Below, one piece after another: positions 24,548 to 33,491 of a stretch of 37,899 nt of DNA (positions within the stretch are counted from its first letter, which is position 1; each line of letters begins with the position of its first letter). The DNA lies in contig NZ_SMLV01000412.1 in NCBI RefSeq assembly GCF_009711525.1, positions 1-37,899 of the forward strand. The letters are read 5' to 3'. A program made the position numbers and the translations under genes. Source of the DNA: Fulvivirga lutimaris (GTDB lineage Bacteria > Bacteroidota > Bacteroidia > Cytophagales > Cyclobacteriaceae). Under the pieces are notes generated by a model. It searched no databases. It saw only the letters and a list, made by a program, of their open reading frames with translations, and was not told the DNA's origin.

Positions 24548-24555
24548 ACTGCAGC

Positions 24556-26205
24556 ATGTCTAAAAATTTAAGTGAATTATCTGGCCGTAAAGGAGTTGTC
24601 GATAACCTGTTTGAGAAAATGGGGCAGCTGGCTTCTGAATCAGGCACCCCAGAAAAAGCAGATCTTGATGCCCTGGCCAAGGAGTTTCTCATCGGAAAAT
24701 CCTCCACCTACGGCACTACCACTTTCTATGATTTTATGAAGCCCGAAAACAAGGGCAAGAAAGTGTATGTCTGTAATGGTTCGGCTTGCCTTTGTGCCGG
24801 CACGCAACAGGAAGTTCACGATGCGTTGTTAAAGAAATTTAAAGCCGATGAAATTGGCCACATGACCTGCCTGGGTCGCTGTCATGAAAATGGGGCGTTC
24901 CATTATAATGGCACCAACTACTCAGCTAAGTCGGCATCAGAAATTGATAATATCATCAATACAAAAGCACCTGCAAAGGATTTCTACAATGTGGTGAGTG
25001 ACAACCCTGTGCTTACGGCTCCATACGAAGGCTTTGATGCACACTATGCTTTCTTAAAAGATGCATTAGCAAAATCACGCGAAGCAATATTAGAAGAAAT
25101 TAAAACCTCGTCCATTCGTGGTCGTGGTGGTGCCGGCTTCCCTATGGGATTTAAGCTGGAGAGCTGCAAAAAAGAAGAAAACGATACTAAATTCATTATC
25201 TGTAATGCCGATGAAGGTGATCCCGGAGCTTATTCCGATCGCTATTTACTGGAAGAACGACCTCATTCTGTGCTATTTGGGATGATGATAGCGGGCTATG
25301 TAACAGGCGCAACCTGGGGCATTGTGTATATCCGTGGAGAATATCCTGAATCCGTCACCATTGTAGAAAATGCCATCAATGAGCTGCGAGAGAATGGCTA
25401 TTTAGGAGAGAATATATTAGGTAAAGATTTTAGCTTTGATCTGAAAGTTATCCGTGCGCAGGGTGCTTATATCTGTGGGGAAGAAACAGCATTAATCAAC
25501 TCTATAGAAGGGCAGCGCCCGGAAGTGCGTACTCGTCCGCCCTTCCCTACCACGCAAGGCTTGTTCAACAAACCCACCGTGGTAAACAATGTGGAAACAT
25601 TGGCCGCGCTGCACTACATTATTAAAAATGGTGGCAAAGCCTATAAAGCATTGGGCACCGAAAAATCGGCCGGAACGAAGCTCATCTGCTGCGATAGTTT
25701 CTTCAATAACCCGGGCATCTACGAAGTAGAAATGGGTACACCCTTATCTAAGGTTGTGCACGAAATGGCGGGTGGATTCAAAAAACCTGTTAAAGCATTA
25801 CATATTGGCGGTCCATTAGGCGGCATTGTACCGGTAGATAAAATCAAAGACCTGAATGTAGATTTTGAGTCTTTTGCCATCAATGGCTTCTTGTTAGGTC
25901 ATGCGTCTGTGGTAAGTATTCCGGAAGACTTCCCTATGATTAAATATTTAGAGCATCTGTTTGAGTTCGCCTCATTTGAGAGCTGTGGAAAGTGCTTCCC
26001 ATGTCGCTTAGGCACAAAAAGAGCCCACGAAATGTTACAGAAGTCAGCGGATAGTGATTATAAAATCTCGAGAGAATTATTTGATGATTTATTATCTACC
26101 CTACAGCAGGGCAGCTTGTGCGCACATGGTGGTGGCATTCCACTTCCGGCAAAAAATGCACTGCAGTATTTTGGTGATGAATTGAATAAACATTTTGAAA
26201 AATAG
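24556..26205 (+). CDS. NAD-dependent formate dehydrogenase, fused NuoE/NuoF-like diaphorase subunit (FdsG-FdsB type)
   Basis: This 549-residue cytoplasmic protein passes electrons from the catalytic subunit to NAD+. Residues ~1-150 are a thioredoxin-like [2Fe-2S] NuoE/FdsG domain with the Cys set C73, C78 (CNGSACLC), C105 and C109 (CLGRCHENG). Residues ~165-549 are the NuoF/FdsB part: GRGGAGFPMGFK and ADEGDPGAYSDR for FMN and NAD, GAYICGEETALINSIEG, and the [4Fe-4S] motif SCGKCFPCRLG with the fourth Cys in GSLCAHGGG. FdsG and FdsB are separate proteins in the classic Fds enzyme, so the fusion is a notable feature. The gene starts in front of the catalytic subunit with a three-base gap, giving a two-gene operon. 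Confidence 0.9.
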   Translation: MSKNLSELSGRKGVVDNLFEKMGQLASESGTPEKADLDALAKEFLIGKSSTYGTTTFYDFMKPENKGKKVYVCNGSACLCAGTQQEVHDALLKKFKADEIGHMTCLGRCHENGAFHYNGTNYSAKSASEIDNIINTKAPAKDFYNVVSDNPVLTAPYEGFDAHYAFLKDALAKSREAILEEIKTSSIRGRGGAGFPMGFKLESCKKEENDTKFIICNADEGDPGAYSDRYLLEERPHSVLFGMMIAGYVTGATWGIVYIRGEYPESVTIVENAINELRENGYLGENILGKDFSFDLKVIRAQGAYICGEETALINSIEGQRPEVRTRPPFPTTQGLFNKPTVVNNVETLAALHYIIKNGGKAYKALGTEKSAGTKLICCDSFFNNPGIYEVEMGTPLSKVVHEMAGGFKKPVKALHIGGPLGGIVPVDKIKDLNVDFESFAINGFLLGHASVVSIPEDFPMIKYLEHLFEFASFESCGKCFPCRLGTKRAHEMLQKSADSDYKISRELFDDLLSTLQQGSLCAHGGGIPLPAKNALQYFGDELNKHFEK

Positions 26206-26208
26206 GAT

Positions 26209-28932
26209 ATGAGTAAGGTAGCATACATCAACGACAAGGCTTATCCCATTCATGAAGGTGAAACAATGCTTTCATTCTTAAAACGACATCAAGGCGAGAA
26301 ATCCGTTCCCACCTTATGCGATGCACCTAACCTGGAGCCTTTCGGCAGCTGTAGGGTGTGCAGCGTAGATGTGGCATTGCAGAAGGATGGTAAAACAAAA
26401 GCCATGGCCAGCTGCCATAGCCCCATGCAGGAAGGGATGTACCTCTACCCTGACTCGCCTAATATCCAAAAGCTTAGAAAAAACATTATAGAGCTCGTAC
26501 TTACAGACCATCCACTAGACTGCCTCACCTGTGAGGTAAATGGCAACTGCGAATTGCAGGATGTAGCTGCAAGTGTAGGTATTAGAGATGTGCGCTACCC
26601 TGAAGGTGAAACACACCTCCAACGAGAAAAAGACCTTTCTCACCCTTACATGACTTCCGATTTATCGAAGTGCATCAACTGCTATCGTTGTGTGCGTGCG
26701 TGTGATGAAGTGCAGGGTGAATTTGTATTGAACATGGCTGGCCGTGGGTTTGATAGCCACATCATCAAAGGAAATGATCAGTCTTTCAAAGAATCTGACT
26801 GTGTAAGTTGTGGTGCTTGTGCGCAGGCCTGCCCAACATCCGCCATAAGTGATGTATTTGAATCTAAGTCAGTAGCTAAAGCGGACAAAACCAGAACCGT
26901 TTGTACTTATTGCGGTGTGGGTTGTAACCTGGAGGTTTCTACCAAAAACGGTGAGATATTATCCATTCAGGCACCTTATGATGCTGCTGCCAATGGTGGT
27001 CATACTTGCCTTAAAGGGCGATATGCATTTAAATTCTACAACCATCCTGACAGACTAAGAACGCCATTGATCAAACGTAATGGTAAGTTCGAAGAAGCTA
27101 CCTGGGATGAAGCTTATGATTTTATCACCGACAAATTCAAACAGCTTATCGCTGATCATGGTCCGGACTCGATAGCTGGAATATCTTCTGCGCGTACACC
27201 TAATGAGGAAAATTACCTCATGCAGAAGTTTATGCGTGCGGTGGTGGGTACAAATAATATTGACTGCTGTGCGAGAGTATGCCACTCTCCTACTGCTTTG
27301 GGCATGCAGCGTGCCTTTGGTACAGGTGCTGCTACCAACTCTATTGACGATCTAAACTATACCGATTGTATTATCGTGATTGGTGCCAACCCAACAGATG
27401 CCCACCCGGTAACAGGTGCTAAAATCAAGCAGAAGTTGATGAAGGGCACGTTAGGAATTGTTATCGATCCTAGGAAGATTGAATTGGCAAAATATGCCAA
27501 ATACCACTTACAGCTTCGTCCGGGTACGAATGTCGCGCTATTGAACATGATGCTGTATTACATCATCACGGAAGATGTGATGGATAAAGACTTTGTGGCA
27601 AAAAGAACGGAAGGATTTGAAGAGTTTAAACAGGAAATTCTGAAACTCGATATGGATGAGCTGGCAGCCATCACAGGTGTAGATAAAGACTTGGTAAAAG
27701 AAGCGAGTTTGGCGTATGCTAATGCTAATGCTGCCATGGAATTCCATGGACTGGGTGTTACAGAGCACAGCCAGGGTACATTTACCGTTCAGTTGATTGC
27801 TGATTTGGCCATGATTACCGGAAATGTAGGTAAGCGAGGTGCCGGAATGAACCCACTTAGAGGACAAAATAATGTGCAGGGTGCTGCGGATATGGGGGCG
27901 CAGCCACATCAGGGTGCCGGTTATTTGGATGTGACCAATCCGGAGATCAATGCTCGATACAATACCTTCTATAATGCAAAGGTTCCAAGTCATATCGGTT
28001 ATAAAATTCCTGAAATGTTTGATGCGGCCATCAAAGGCGATCTTAAAGCATTGTGGCTGATAGGTGAAGATGTGGTACAAACCGATCCTAACACACAAAA
28101 GGTAATGAAGGCCATGGATAGTCTGGAGCTTTTGGTTGTGCAGGAAATCTTTATGACAGAAACTGCTAAGCATGCTACCGTAATCTTGCCGGGTGCTTCC
28201 TTCCTTGAGAAGAATGGCACGTTTACCAATGGTGAACGCAGGGTGCAGCGTGTAAAGAAAGTGGTAGAGCCATTGGAAGGCACCAAGCCAGATGGTGAAA
28301 TCATAGTTGATTTAATGAATAGAATGGGTTATCCTCAACCGCCTTACACACCAGAGGGAATGTTGGAAGAGATTTCGCAGATCGTACCCTTCTTTATGGG
28401 CATTACCTGGGATAATTTAGGTGATAATGGCTTACAGTGGCCGGTATTTGAAGGCGGCAAAGATACTCCTATGCTGCATATCAAAGAGTTCAAACGAGGA
28501 TTAGGCAAGTTCACTTTCCAAAACTTCAAAGAATCTACAGAAGTAGAAACGCACGGTAAGGATTATCCTTATATCATTACTACTAACCGGGAGCTGGAGC
28601 ATTACAATTGCGGTACGATGACACGTAGAACAGGTAATGTGGACATCCTTACAGAAGATGTGTTGCTCATCAACCCTAAAGATGCAGCAGAAAATATGAT
28701 TGAAGACGGCCAGATGGTTTGTGTAGAATCACCGAGAGGCAAAGTAGATATTAAAGCCTTTGTTACTGATGAAGTAAAACCGGGTGTGATGAGCTCAACT
28801 TTCCACTTCCCTGAAATTATGCTCAATAACATTACCAGCGATGTGCATGACAGCGAAGCCATGTGCCCGGAATACAAAGTGGTGATGTGTAGGGTGAGAA
28901 AGAGTAAGGGGAAGTATAAGCAGTTGGTATAA
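26209..28932 (+). CDS. Molybdenum/tungsten formate dehydrogenase catalytic subunit (FdsA/FdhF type)
   Basis: This 907-residue protein oxidises formate to CO2 at a bis-pyranopterin Mo or W site. In order it has an N-terminal [2Fe-2S] domain (C37, C48, C51, C69), a NuoG-like His/Cys cluster (DHPLDCLTCEVNGNC), two ferredoxin-type clusters (CINCYRCVRAC and CVSCGACAQACPT), a proximal cluster (CTYCGVGC...CLKGR), and the molybdopterin domain. The metal ligand is C358 followed by H359 (RVCHSPTALG), with Cys in place of selenocysteine. R551 in NPLRGQNNVQG is the formate-positioning Arg. There is no Tat signal, so the enzyme is cytoplasmic. No FdsC/FdhD sulfurtransferase or FdsD lies beside it. MoCo assembly would have to be encoded elsewhere. 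Confidence 0.93.
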   Translation: MSKVAYINDKAYPIHEGETMLSFLKRHQGEKSVPTLCDAPNLEPFGSCRVCSVDVALQKDGKTKAMASCHSPMQEGMYLYPDSPNIQKLRKNIIELVLTDHPLDCLTCEVNGNCELQDVAASVGIRDVRYPEGETHLQREKDLSHPYMTSDLSKCINCYRCVRACDEVQGEFVLNMAGRGFDSHIIKGNDQSFKESDCVSCGACAQACPTSAISDVFESKSVAKADKTRTVCTYCGVGCNLEVSTKNGEILSIQAPYDAAANGGHTCLKGRYAFKFYNHPDRLRTPLIKRNGKFEEATWDEAYDFITDKFKQLIADHGPDSIAGISSARTPNEENYLMQKFMRAVVGTNNIDCCARVCHSPTALGMQRAFGTGAATNSIDDLNYTDCIIVIGANPTDAHPVTGAKIKQKLMKGTLGIVIDPRKIELAKYAKYHLQLRPGTNVALLNMMLYYIITEDVMDKDFVAKRTEGFEEFKQEILKLDMDELAAITGVDKDLVKEASLAYANANAAMEFHGLGVTEHSQGTFTVQLIADLAMITGNVGKRGAGMNPLRGQNNVQGAADMGAQPHQGAGYLDVTNPEINARYNTFYNAKVPSHIGYKIPEMFDAAIKGDLKALWLIGEDVVQTDPNTQKVMKAMDSLELLVVQEIFMTETAKHATVILPGASFLEKNGTFTNGERRVQRVKKVVEPLEGTKPDGEIIVDLMNRMGYPQPPYTPEGMLEEISQIVPFFMGITWDNLGDNGLQWPVFEGGKDTPMLHIKEFKRGLGKFTFQNFKESTEVETHGKDYPYIITTNRELEHYNCGTMTRRTGNVDILTEDVLLINPKDAAENMIEDGQMVCVESPRGKVDIKAFVTDEVKPGVMSSTFHFPEIMLNNITSDVHDSEAMCPEYKVVMCRVRKSKGKYKQLV

Positions 28933-28988
28933 GAGTTAATTAACTGAAATATCTTCCTAGTTTACAATTTATTGTCATAATAGTTATT

Positions 28989-29015
28989 AGCATGGGATTC
29001 TTTTTTCTCCATGCT
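28989..29015. other. Hairpin in the gap after formate dehydrogenase
   Basis: AGCATGG and CCATGCT form a perfect seven-base stem with a 13-base loop that itself holds six T. It lies between two convergent genes. The T-run is in the loop, so it is not a standard terminator. The rest of the 214-base gap shows nothing I can call. Confidence 0.3.
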
Positions 29016-29146
29016 GATAAAGTACAAACAATAAAGGTTTGTTACCAGAATGAACAGTAATGTTGATTGGCTCACCTTAGTCAAATATCAGATTCGTGTT
29101 CTGCCTTCTGTGCATTTTCATATAGGCTATTAAACGGTTTACTACT

Positions 29147-29848
29147 TTATGCCACAAGATTAGTAATCCAATCAATGAAAATACGGTCCTTACCAAGGTA
29201 AATAAGTGTAATACCAATCATGTCATAAATACCATGTACAAGGATTGGTACTATTAATGTTCTTTCTTTCATGAAGATTAGACCCAATATAAATCCGATC
29301 ATTCCAGTTGTTATCATCCCTGATGGACCTTGATACATATGTGCTAAACCAAAAAATACAGCACTTATTAAAGCTCCTATTCGCCATGTCTTGGTTGTAT
29401 CACCTAATATTTGAGATAAACGTTTCATTATAAAACCACGATAGAAGAACTCTTCACCAAATGCGGCCACTATCCACATAAAGACAATAAAAAACACATA
29501 GCTTATGAAATTTCCACGCAACCCATTCAATGATGAGATATCGACTTGGCCGAATACCCCTTCAATAATTGGCTGCGTTATTATATCAATAAGAATAAAA
29601 ATACCTATCGAGTAAATGAATGCTTTTACAATTGAAGAAATCAGTTTAGCTTTTCTAAGACCAATTATTATCCAATTCCAACGGTTGGCCCAAAGCATTA
29701 TCATTACTGCACTTATACCTATTAAATAGCCGGGCGAACCTTTCCAAATGGAAAGTATTAGACTTAGGCTTGCTACAGCAAAAAAATATTCGTCACGATT
29801 CAATATAACTTGTGCCCTATCCCGAAATGTTAACTTTAGCGTATCCAT
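29147..29848 (-). CDS. CPBP-family intramembrane metalloprotease (second copy)
   Basis: This 233-residue membrane protein has six or seven hydrophobic segments and the CPBP motifs E132-E133-x-x-x-R137 (GEEFFYRG), H170 in FFGLAHMYQG, and H205-x-x-x-D209 (HGIYD), where the last position is Asp in place of the usual Asn. The N-terminal 40 residues are soluble-looking with many charges. It starts three bases after the stop of the small lipoprotein gene and so probably shares its transcript. The family function could be processing or immunity against a secreted peptide, but no peptide gene is evident next to it. Confidence 0.85.
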   Translation of the reverse strand: MDTLKLTFRDRAQVILNRDEYFFAVASLSLILSIWKGSPGYLIGISAVMIMLWANRWNWIIIGLRKAKLISSIVKAFIYSIGIFILIDIITQPIIEGVFGQVDISSLNGLRGNFISYVFFIVFMWIVAAFGEEFFYRGFIMKRLSQILGDTTKTWRIGALISAVFFGLAHMYQGPSGMITTGMIGFILGLIFMKERTLIVPILVHGIYDMIGITLIYLGKDRIFIDWITNLVA

Positions 29849-29851
29849 ATT

Positions 29852-30316
29852 TTATTTTTTTAATAAGTTAAAAACATATTCACCAGTAATTGCTTGTATT
29901 CGACTCGTATTATGAATTGCTTCGTCATGCATAAATGAAATAATAAGAGAAGAATCATTTTGAAGTTCGATTGTCATAATGAGTCCATCATCGCGTACTA
30001 ATTTATTAAGGTCAACAACTCCATCACTACTCTTAACATAGTTCCAAGTGCCATTTAAAGGCCAGGGGCTTGGAGAAATATTGCCAGTTGTGGTAAATGT
30101 ATTATCAGAAAAAATTGTAAGGTTAAAATCTGAAAAATAACTGGTCACATCATTATCATCTAACATCACTGATCCATTATTACCTACAGTCCAACTAGTT
30201 GAAATTTTGTTTGTTAGAATTTCCTGAGTTGATGGATCCTCATTTTGTTTACATGACTGAAACCAAATAATAAAGCCTATACCAATGATTGAAATAGTTA
30301 ATTTGAAAATTTTCAT
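29852..30316 (-). CDS. Lipocalin-like small lipoprotein of unknown function
   Basis: This 154-residue lipoprotein has a long hydrophobic signal ending in WFQSC (C22). The mature part is beta-rich: TSWTVGNNGSVMLDD, LTIFSDNTFTTTGN, WPLNGTWNYVKSSDGVVDL and SSLIISFMHDE. A strand with TGN followed by a W-x-Y strand is typical of the lipocalin-like domains found in many Bacteroidota lipoproteins. No partner protein is identified from its sequence. It lies between the T9SS surface protein and a CPBP protease, with three bases to the latter. Confidence 0.65.
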   Translation of the reverse strand: MKIFKLTISIIGIGFIIWFQSCKQNEDPSTQEILTNKISTSWTVGNNGSVMLDDNDVTSYFSDFNLTIFSDNTFTTTGNISPSPWPLNGTWNYVKSSDGVVDLNKLVRDDGLIMTIELQNDSSLIISFMHDEAIHNTSRIQAITGEYVFNLLKK

Positions 30317-30379
30317 AGTTGTTGAAATTAAGTGCCAGCCCTACGACAAACGAGGATTGAAGTAGGACCGACATGGTTG

Positions 30380-33190
30380 TTATAATTTGAGTATTCTAAT
30401 TATTTTTTGATATTCTGATCCTTTTAGCTGAAGGCTATAAAGGCCCTTTTGAAAATTGGTCATATCAATTTTGATACTACCATTGTCTGTATCTACTGAT
30501 TTTTGGAAGATCACAATCCCAGCAGCATTGCGCATGACTATTGATACTATGTTACTATTATCAATATTAACATTAAGAAGGTCGACTACTGGGTTTGGAA
30601 ACACATTTATAGTATTCCTACTGGCATCCACTAGAGTACCGGTTATCGTATTTACAAGCAGAGAATGTTCTACATTTTCTGCAGGATTATAGTTAGAATT
30701 CCCATTTTGTGACGCTGTTATTATCACTTCTCCAAATTTTAAAATGGTTAGTTCATTGTTGGTAATTGTAGCCACAGTTTCATCAGAAGAACTAAAATCA
30801 ACCATTTCACCACTGCTTGCCATAGCTGATAATGAGTAGTTTTCACCTATACCTAAAACTGGTATAGCATCGAAAGATAAAGTTTGATTGGCCTTATGTA
30901 TAGTAAGTGTATGTTCAACATCTGTAGCTGATTCAAAATTATTATTACCCGATTGGGATGCAGTGATAGTTGTTACTCCTGCTCCAACAATTGTCACTGT
31001 TGTACCTGAGATTACTGCTACTGATTCATCAGAACTTAAAAATGACACTTCAAGTCCTGCATCAGAAGTTGAAGAAAGTTCAAAAGCACTCTCACCGAAT
31101 GTTTTTTCTGGTAATGCCTCAAAATTTATGGTTTGAGAAGCTTTATTGACAATCACTGTTTGAGTGGAGTTAGGCGCAGCATTATAAAAGGAGTCTCCAT
31201 TTTGCGATGCAGTAATCGTTGTCTCGCCTGCTCCAATTATAGAAGCGGTATTTCCGTTAATTTGAATTACTGATTCATTGGAGCTTGTAAATGTAATTGG
31301 CAGGTTGGAAATAACTGAAGCGGTTAAGTTGAAATCAGGATCACCAAATGATTTGGCATTTTCTGGATTGAACTGTATGACTTGGTCAGCTTTAATAGCA
31401 TTTAGGGTATTTACAATTGGGGTAGCCTCTAAATAATTACCATTGCCTATTTGAGATGCAGTAATTTCAAATTGACCAATTCCGACAATGGTTACCTGGT
31501 CTCCATTGATTGTTGCCACAGTTTCGTCTGATGAGGTATATGCCACCTCTAAACCTGAGGAGGCAACTGCTTCGAGTGTATAGGATTGTCCAAATTGCAT
31601 ATCTGCTAATGCTCCAAAAGTTATAGACTGATCTACGGGATTAACAATTACGGTTACCTCATCGGTATCTGTACAACCAAATTCGTTGGAACCAATTACT
31701 GAATAGGTAGTGGTACCAATTGGAATTATTGATACACCATCTACTGCCCCGTTATCCCATTCATAAGTATTTGCACCACTGCCAGTAAGTGTAACTGACT
31801 CACCGCCATTGATATCAGTAGAGGTTGATGATGCTGTCACTACGGGTTCAGGATTAACAGTAACTGTAATTTCATCAATCGCCATGCAGTTATTGGCAGT
31901 TGTAGCAACAACTATGTAAGTAGCCGTTTCTGTTGGAATAAAACCAACTCCATTTACAATACCTCCCTCCCATTCATAAGTGTCCTCACCTACAACTTCT
32001 AAAACAACCTCTTCTCCAGGACATATCGAAACAGAAGAAGCTTGAATATCTATCACAGGAAGCGGATTTACTGTTACTGTTACTTGGTCTGTAACATCAC
32101 ATCCGTTTTCGCTTCCAGTAAGCGTATAGGTTGTAGTTTCGGTTGGCACAAACGCTAAACCATCCTCAACACCTTTATTCCAGGTGTAACTTGAAGCGCC
32201 CTGACCCGATAGAGTAACCTCTTCACCATAGCAAACTGCAATATCATCGCCTGCAAATGTTGTTGGTGGCGCAGTAATTTCGATGTCTACTGACGTTGAA
32301 CAGTCTTCATGTGGAATAAAGGCAACAAAATCATTTATGGCATAACCTTCATAGCTCCAACTAGTATTGTAGCGTTCCTGATAGTAAGTAAAACCAAAAT
32401 CCGGGTCAATGTAAGCATCTGTTGGGATGATCACTTCCGTATTATCTGCCCCTTTAATTCCTTGTGTTGCTGATGAAGTATAAGAGTTTGTACTATGAAT
32501 TTCGATCACGTTTGTAGTTTCAAACAGTTTTAGCTGGATGTTAGCAGGCTTGGTTAGGTCATTATTATAATGAGCTATATTCGTGAAGTCTACAATAAGA
32601 ATACGATTTGGAGCAGTACCAATTGTTTCATATTTCATTGTTCCTTGTGGAGGACTATTATCCCAGTCATCCCATAAAAAAGCAATTGTTTGAGCCATGA
32701 AAGTGGACTGTCCTGACAATACCAAGTTGACATTAAATGCATTTACCGCACCAGAGACAAACCGTAGCACGCCATTTGTTGACAGATAAAAATCGCTGTA
32801 GGTATTGCCATAAAAATCAAAATCAAACCCAATTGGCAAAGCACCGGATACACCATCATCGTAATTGCCAAATACTACATCAGTGCCTGATGATAAAATA
32901 TCTTCAGGTGCGAAGGGCCCCGACTTATCTACATAGTATTTTTTAGTGAAACTATAATCAAGGCTTACAGTACCTACAGAAGATGCTCCGGGATTAAAGT
33001 TGAAGCCTGATCCAGTGAAGGCTGATACCCCCGGTCCCGTCAGTGTACCTCCCGGAGGAAAGGGTTGTATCTCTATAGGTGATGATAATACACAATATTG
33101 GGAAGCAGCATTAATTTCACATTGCGCTTCCACCCTTTGAAAGGATAAAACACCAAGCATAAATAAGAGTAATTTTCTAGTAATGGTCAT
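30380..33190 (-). CDS. Large T9SS-exported surface protein with Ig-like repeats
   Basis: This 936-residue protein has a signal peptide (cleavage after RVEA). Residues ~30-300 are a beta-rich domain with FYGNTYSDFYLSTNGVLRF, found in many Bacteroidota surface proteins and resembling nidogen-like modules. Next come three PKD-like repeats (~305-515), each with a conserved pattern such as YGEEVTLSGQGASSYTWNKG and ending in a VTVNP linker. Four BIG2/MBG-like repeats follow (~515-850) with SSDETVATI-type strands and ITASQ-GN-NY. The last ~75 residues (FPNPVVDLLNVN ... KGLYSLQLKG) are a type A sorting domain for type IX secretion. It is likely displayed on the cell surface as an adhesin or scaffold. 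No ligand can be named. Confidence 0.9.
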   Translation of the reverse strand: MTITRKLLLFMLGVLSFQRVEAQCEINAASQYCVLSSPIEIQPFPPGGTLTGPGVSAFTGSGFNFNPGASSVGTVSLDYSFTKKYYVDKSGPFAPEDILSSGTDVVFGNYDDGVSGALPIGFDFDFYGNTYSDFYLSTNGVLRFVSGAVNAFNVNLVLSGQSTFMAQTIAFLWDDWDNSPPQGTMKYETIGTAPNRILIVDFTNIAHYNNDLTKPANIQLKLFETTNVIEIHSTNSYTSSATQGIKGADNTEVIIPTDAYIDPDFGFTYYQERYNTSWSYEGYAINDFVAFIPHEDCSTSVDIEITAPPTTFAGDDIAVCYGEEVTLSGQGASSYTWNKGVEDGLAFVPTETTTYTLTGSENGCDVTDQVTVTVNPLPVIDIQASSVSICPGEEVVLEVVGEDTYEWEGGIVNGVGFIPTETATYIVVATTANNCMAIDEITVTVNPEPVVTASSTSTDINGGESVTLTGSGANTYEWDNGAVDGVSIIPIGTTTYSVIGSNEFGCTDTDEVTVIVNPVDQSITFGALADMQFGQSYTLEAVASSGLEVAYTSSDETVATINGDQVTIVGIGQFEITASQIGNGNYLEATPIVNTLNAIKADQVIQFNPENAKSFGDPDFNLTASVISNLPITFTSSNESVIQINGNTASIIGAGETTITASQNGDSFYNAAPNSTQTVIVNKASQTINFEALPEKTFGESAFELSSTSDAGLEVSFLSSDESVAVISGTTVTIVGAGVTTITASQSGNNNFESATDVEHTLTIHKANQTLSFDAIPVLGIGENYSLSAMASSGEMVDFSSSDETVATITNNELTILKFGEVIITASQNGNSNYNPAENVEHSLLVNTITGTLVDASRNTINVFPNPVVDLLNVNIDNSNIVSIVMRNAAGIVIFQKSVDTDNGSIKIDMTNFQKGLYSLQLKGSEYQKIIRILKL

Positions 33191-33204
33191 ATTGATAAAT
33201 CAAT
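33191..33204. promoter_or_regulatory. Inverted repeat abutting the surface-protein start
   Basis: ATTGAT and ATCAAT pair around two A residues immediately upstream of the minus-strand start codon. It may act as an operator or as a start-region hairpin. It is short and could be chance. Confidence 0.25.
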
Positions 33205-33453
33205 GTTGATAATATTTCATCTATTTCAACGGCCAAATTAGGATTATGGAAGGCATACTATTTTAGATATGTAATGGATGGCCCTAATTCTGTAATGACT
33301 GTCAAAATTCATGTTATCAACGAAATAGCCCTTACCTATGAAGCACTCTAAACTTATGTTTGGTATCTTTACTTAATAAGATATACCATGATAATTATCT
33401 AGTTTAGACATACTATTTTTACTGAATGACTACTTATTGATGCATAAGAATGA

Positions 33454-33479
33454 ACAGAATTGATCGATTAGAATTCTGT
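33454..33479. promoter_or_regulatory. Inverted repeat just before the LytTR regulator
   Basis: ACAGAATT and AATTCTGT form a perfect eight-base inverted repeat with a 10-base spacer, ending 12 bases before the ATG. It is a good candidate for an operator or leader hairpin controlling the regulator. Because the arms are inverted and not direct, it does not look like a standard LytTR site. Confidence 0.4.
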
Positions 33480-33491
33480 CATTGAAGATTT

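Larger units (their letters stand above)
33191..33491. other. Divergent intergenic region of 301 bases
   Basis: This is the promoter region shared by the surface-protein gene (minus strand) and the LytTR regulator (plus strand). It is AT-rich. Besides the inverted repeats listed separately it holds GATAATTATC (33390-33399), a perfect palindrome, and an imperfect pair GGTATCTT/AAGATATACC (33362-33386). No confident promoter boxes and no credible small ORF were seen. Confidence 0.5.

Noticed and set aside
27538-28173. A 211-codon open frame antisense to the formate dehydrogenase catalytic subunit
   Set aside because: It lies opposite a well-conserved gene and its residues do not resemble any protein; it is a shadow of the coding strand's codon pattern.
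30380-33190. Repeated segments in the surface protein as a DNA repeat or CRISPR array
   Set aside because: The similarity is at the protein level with divergent DNA and domain-length units, as in Ig-like repeats.
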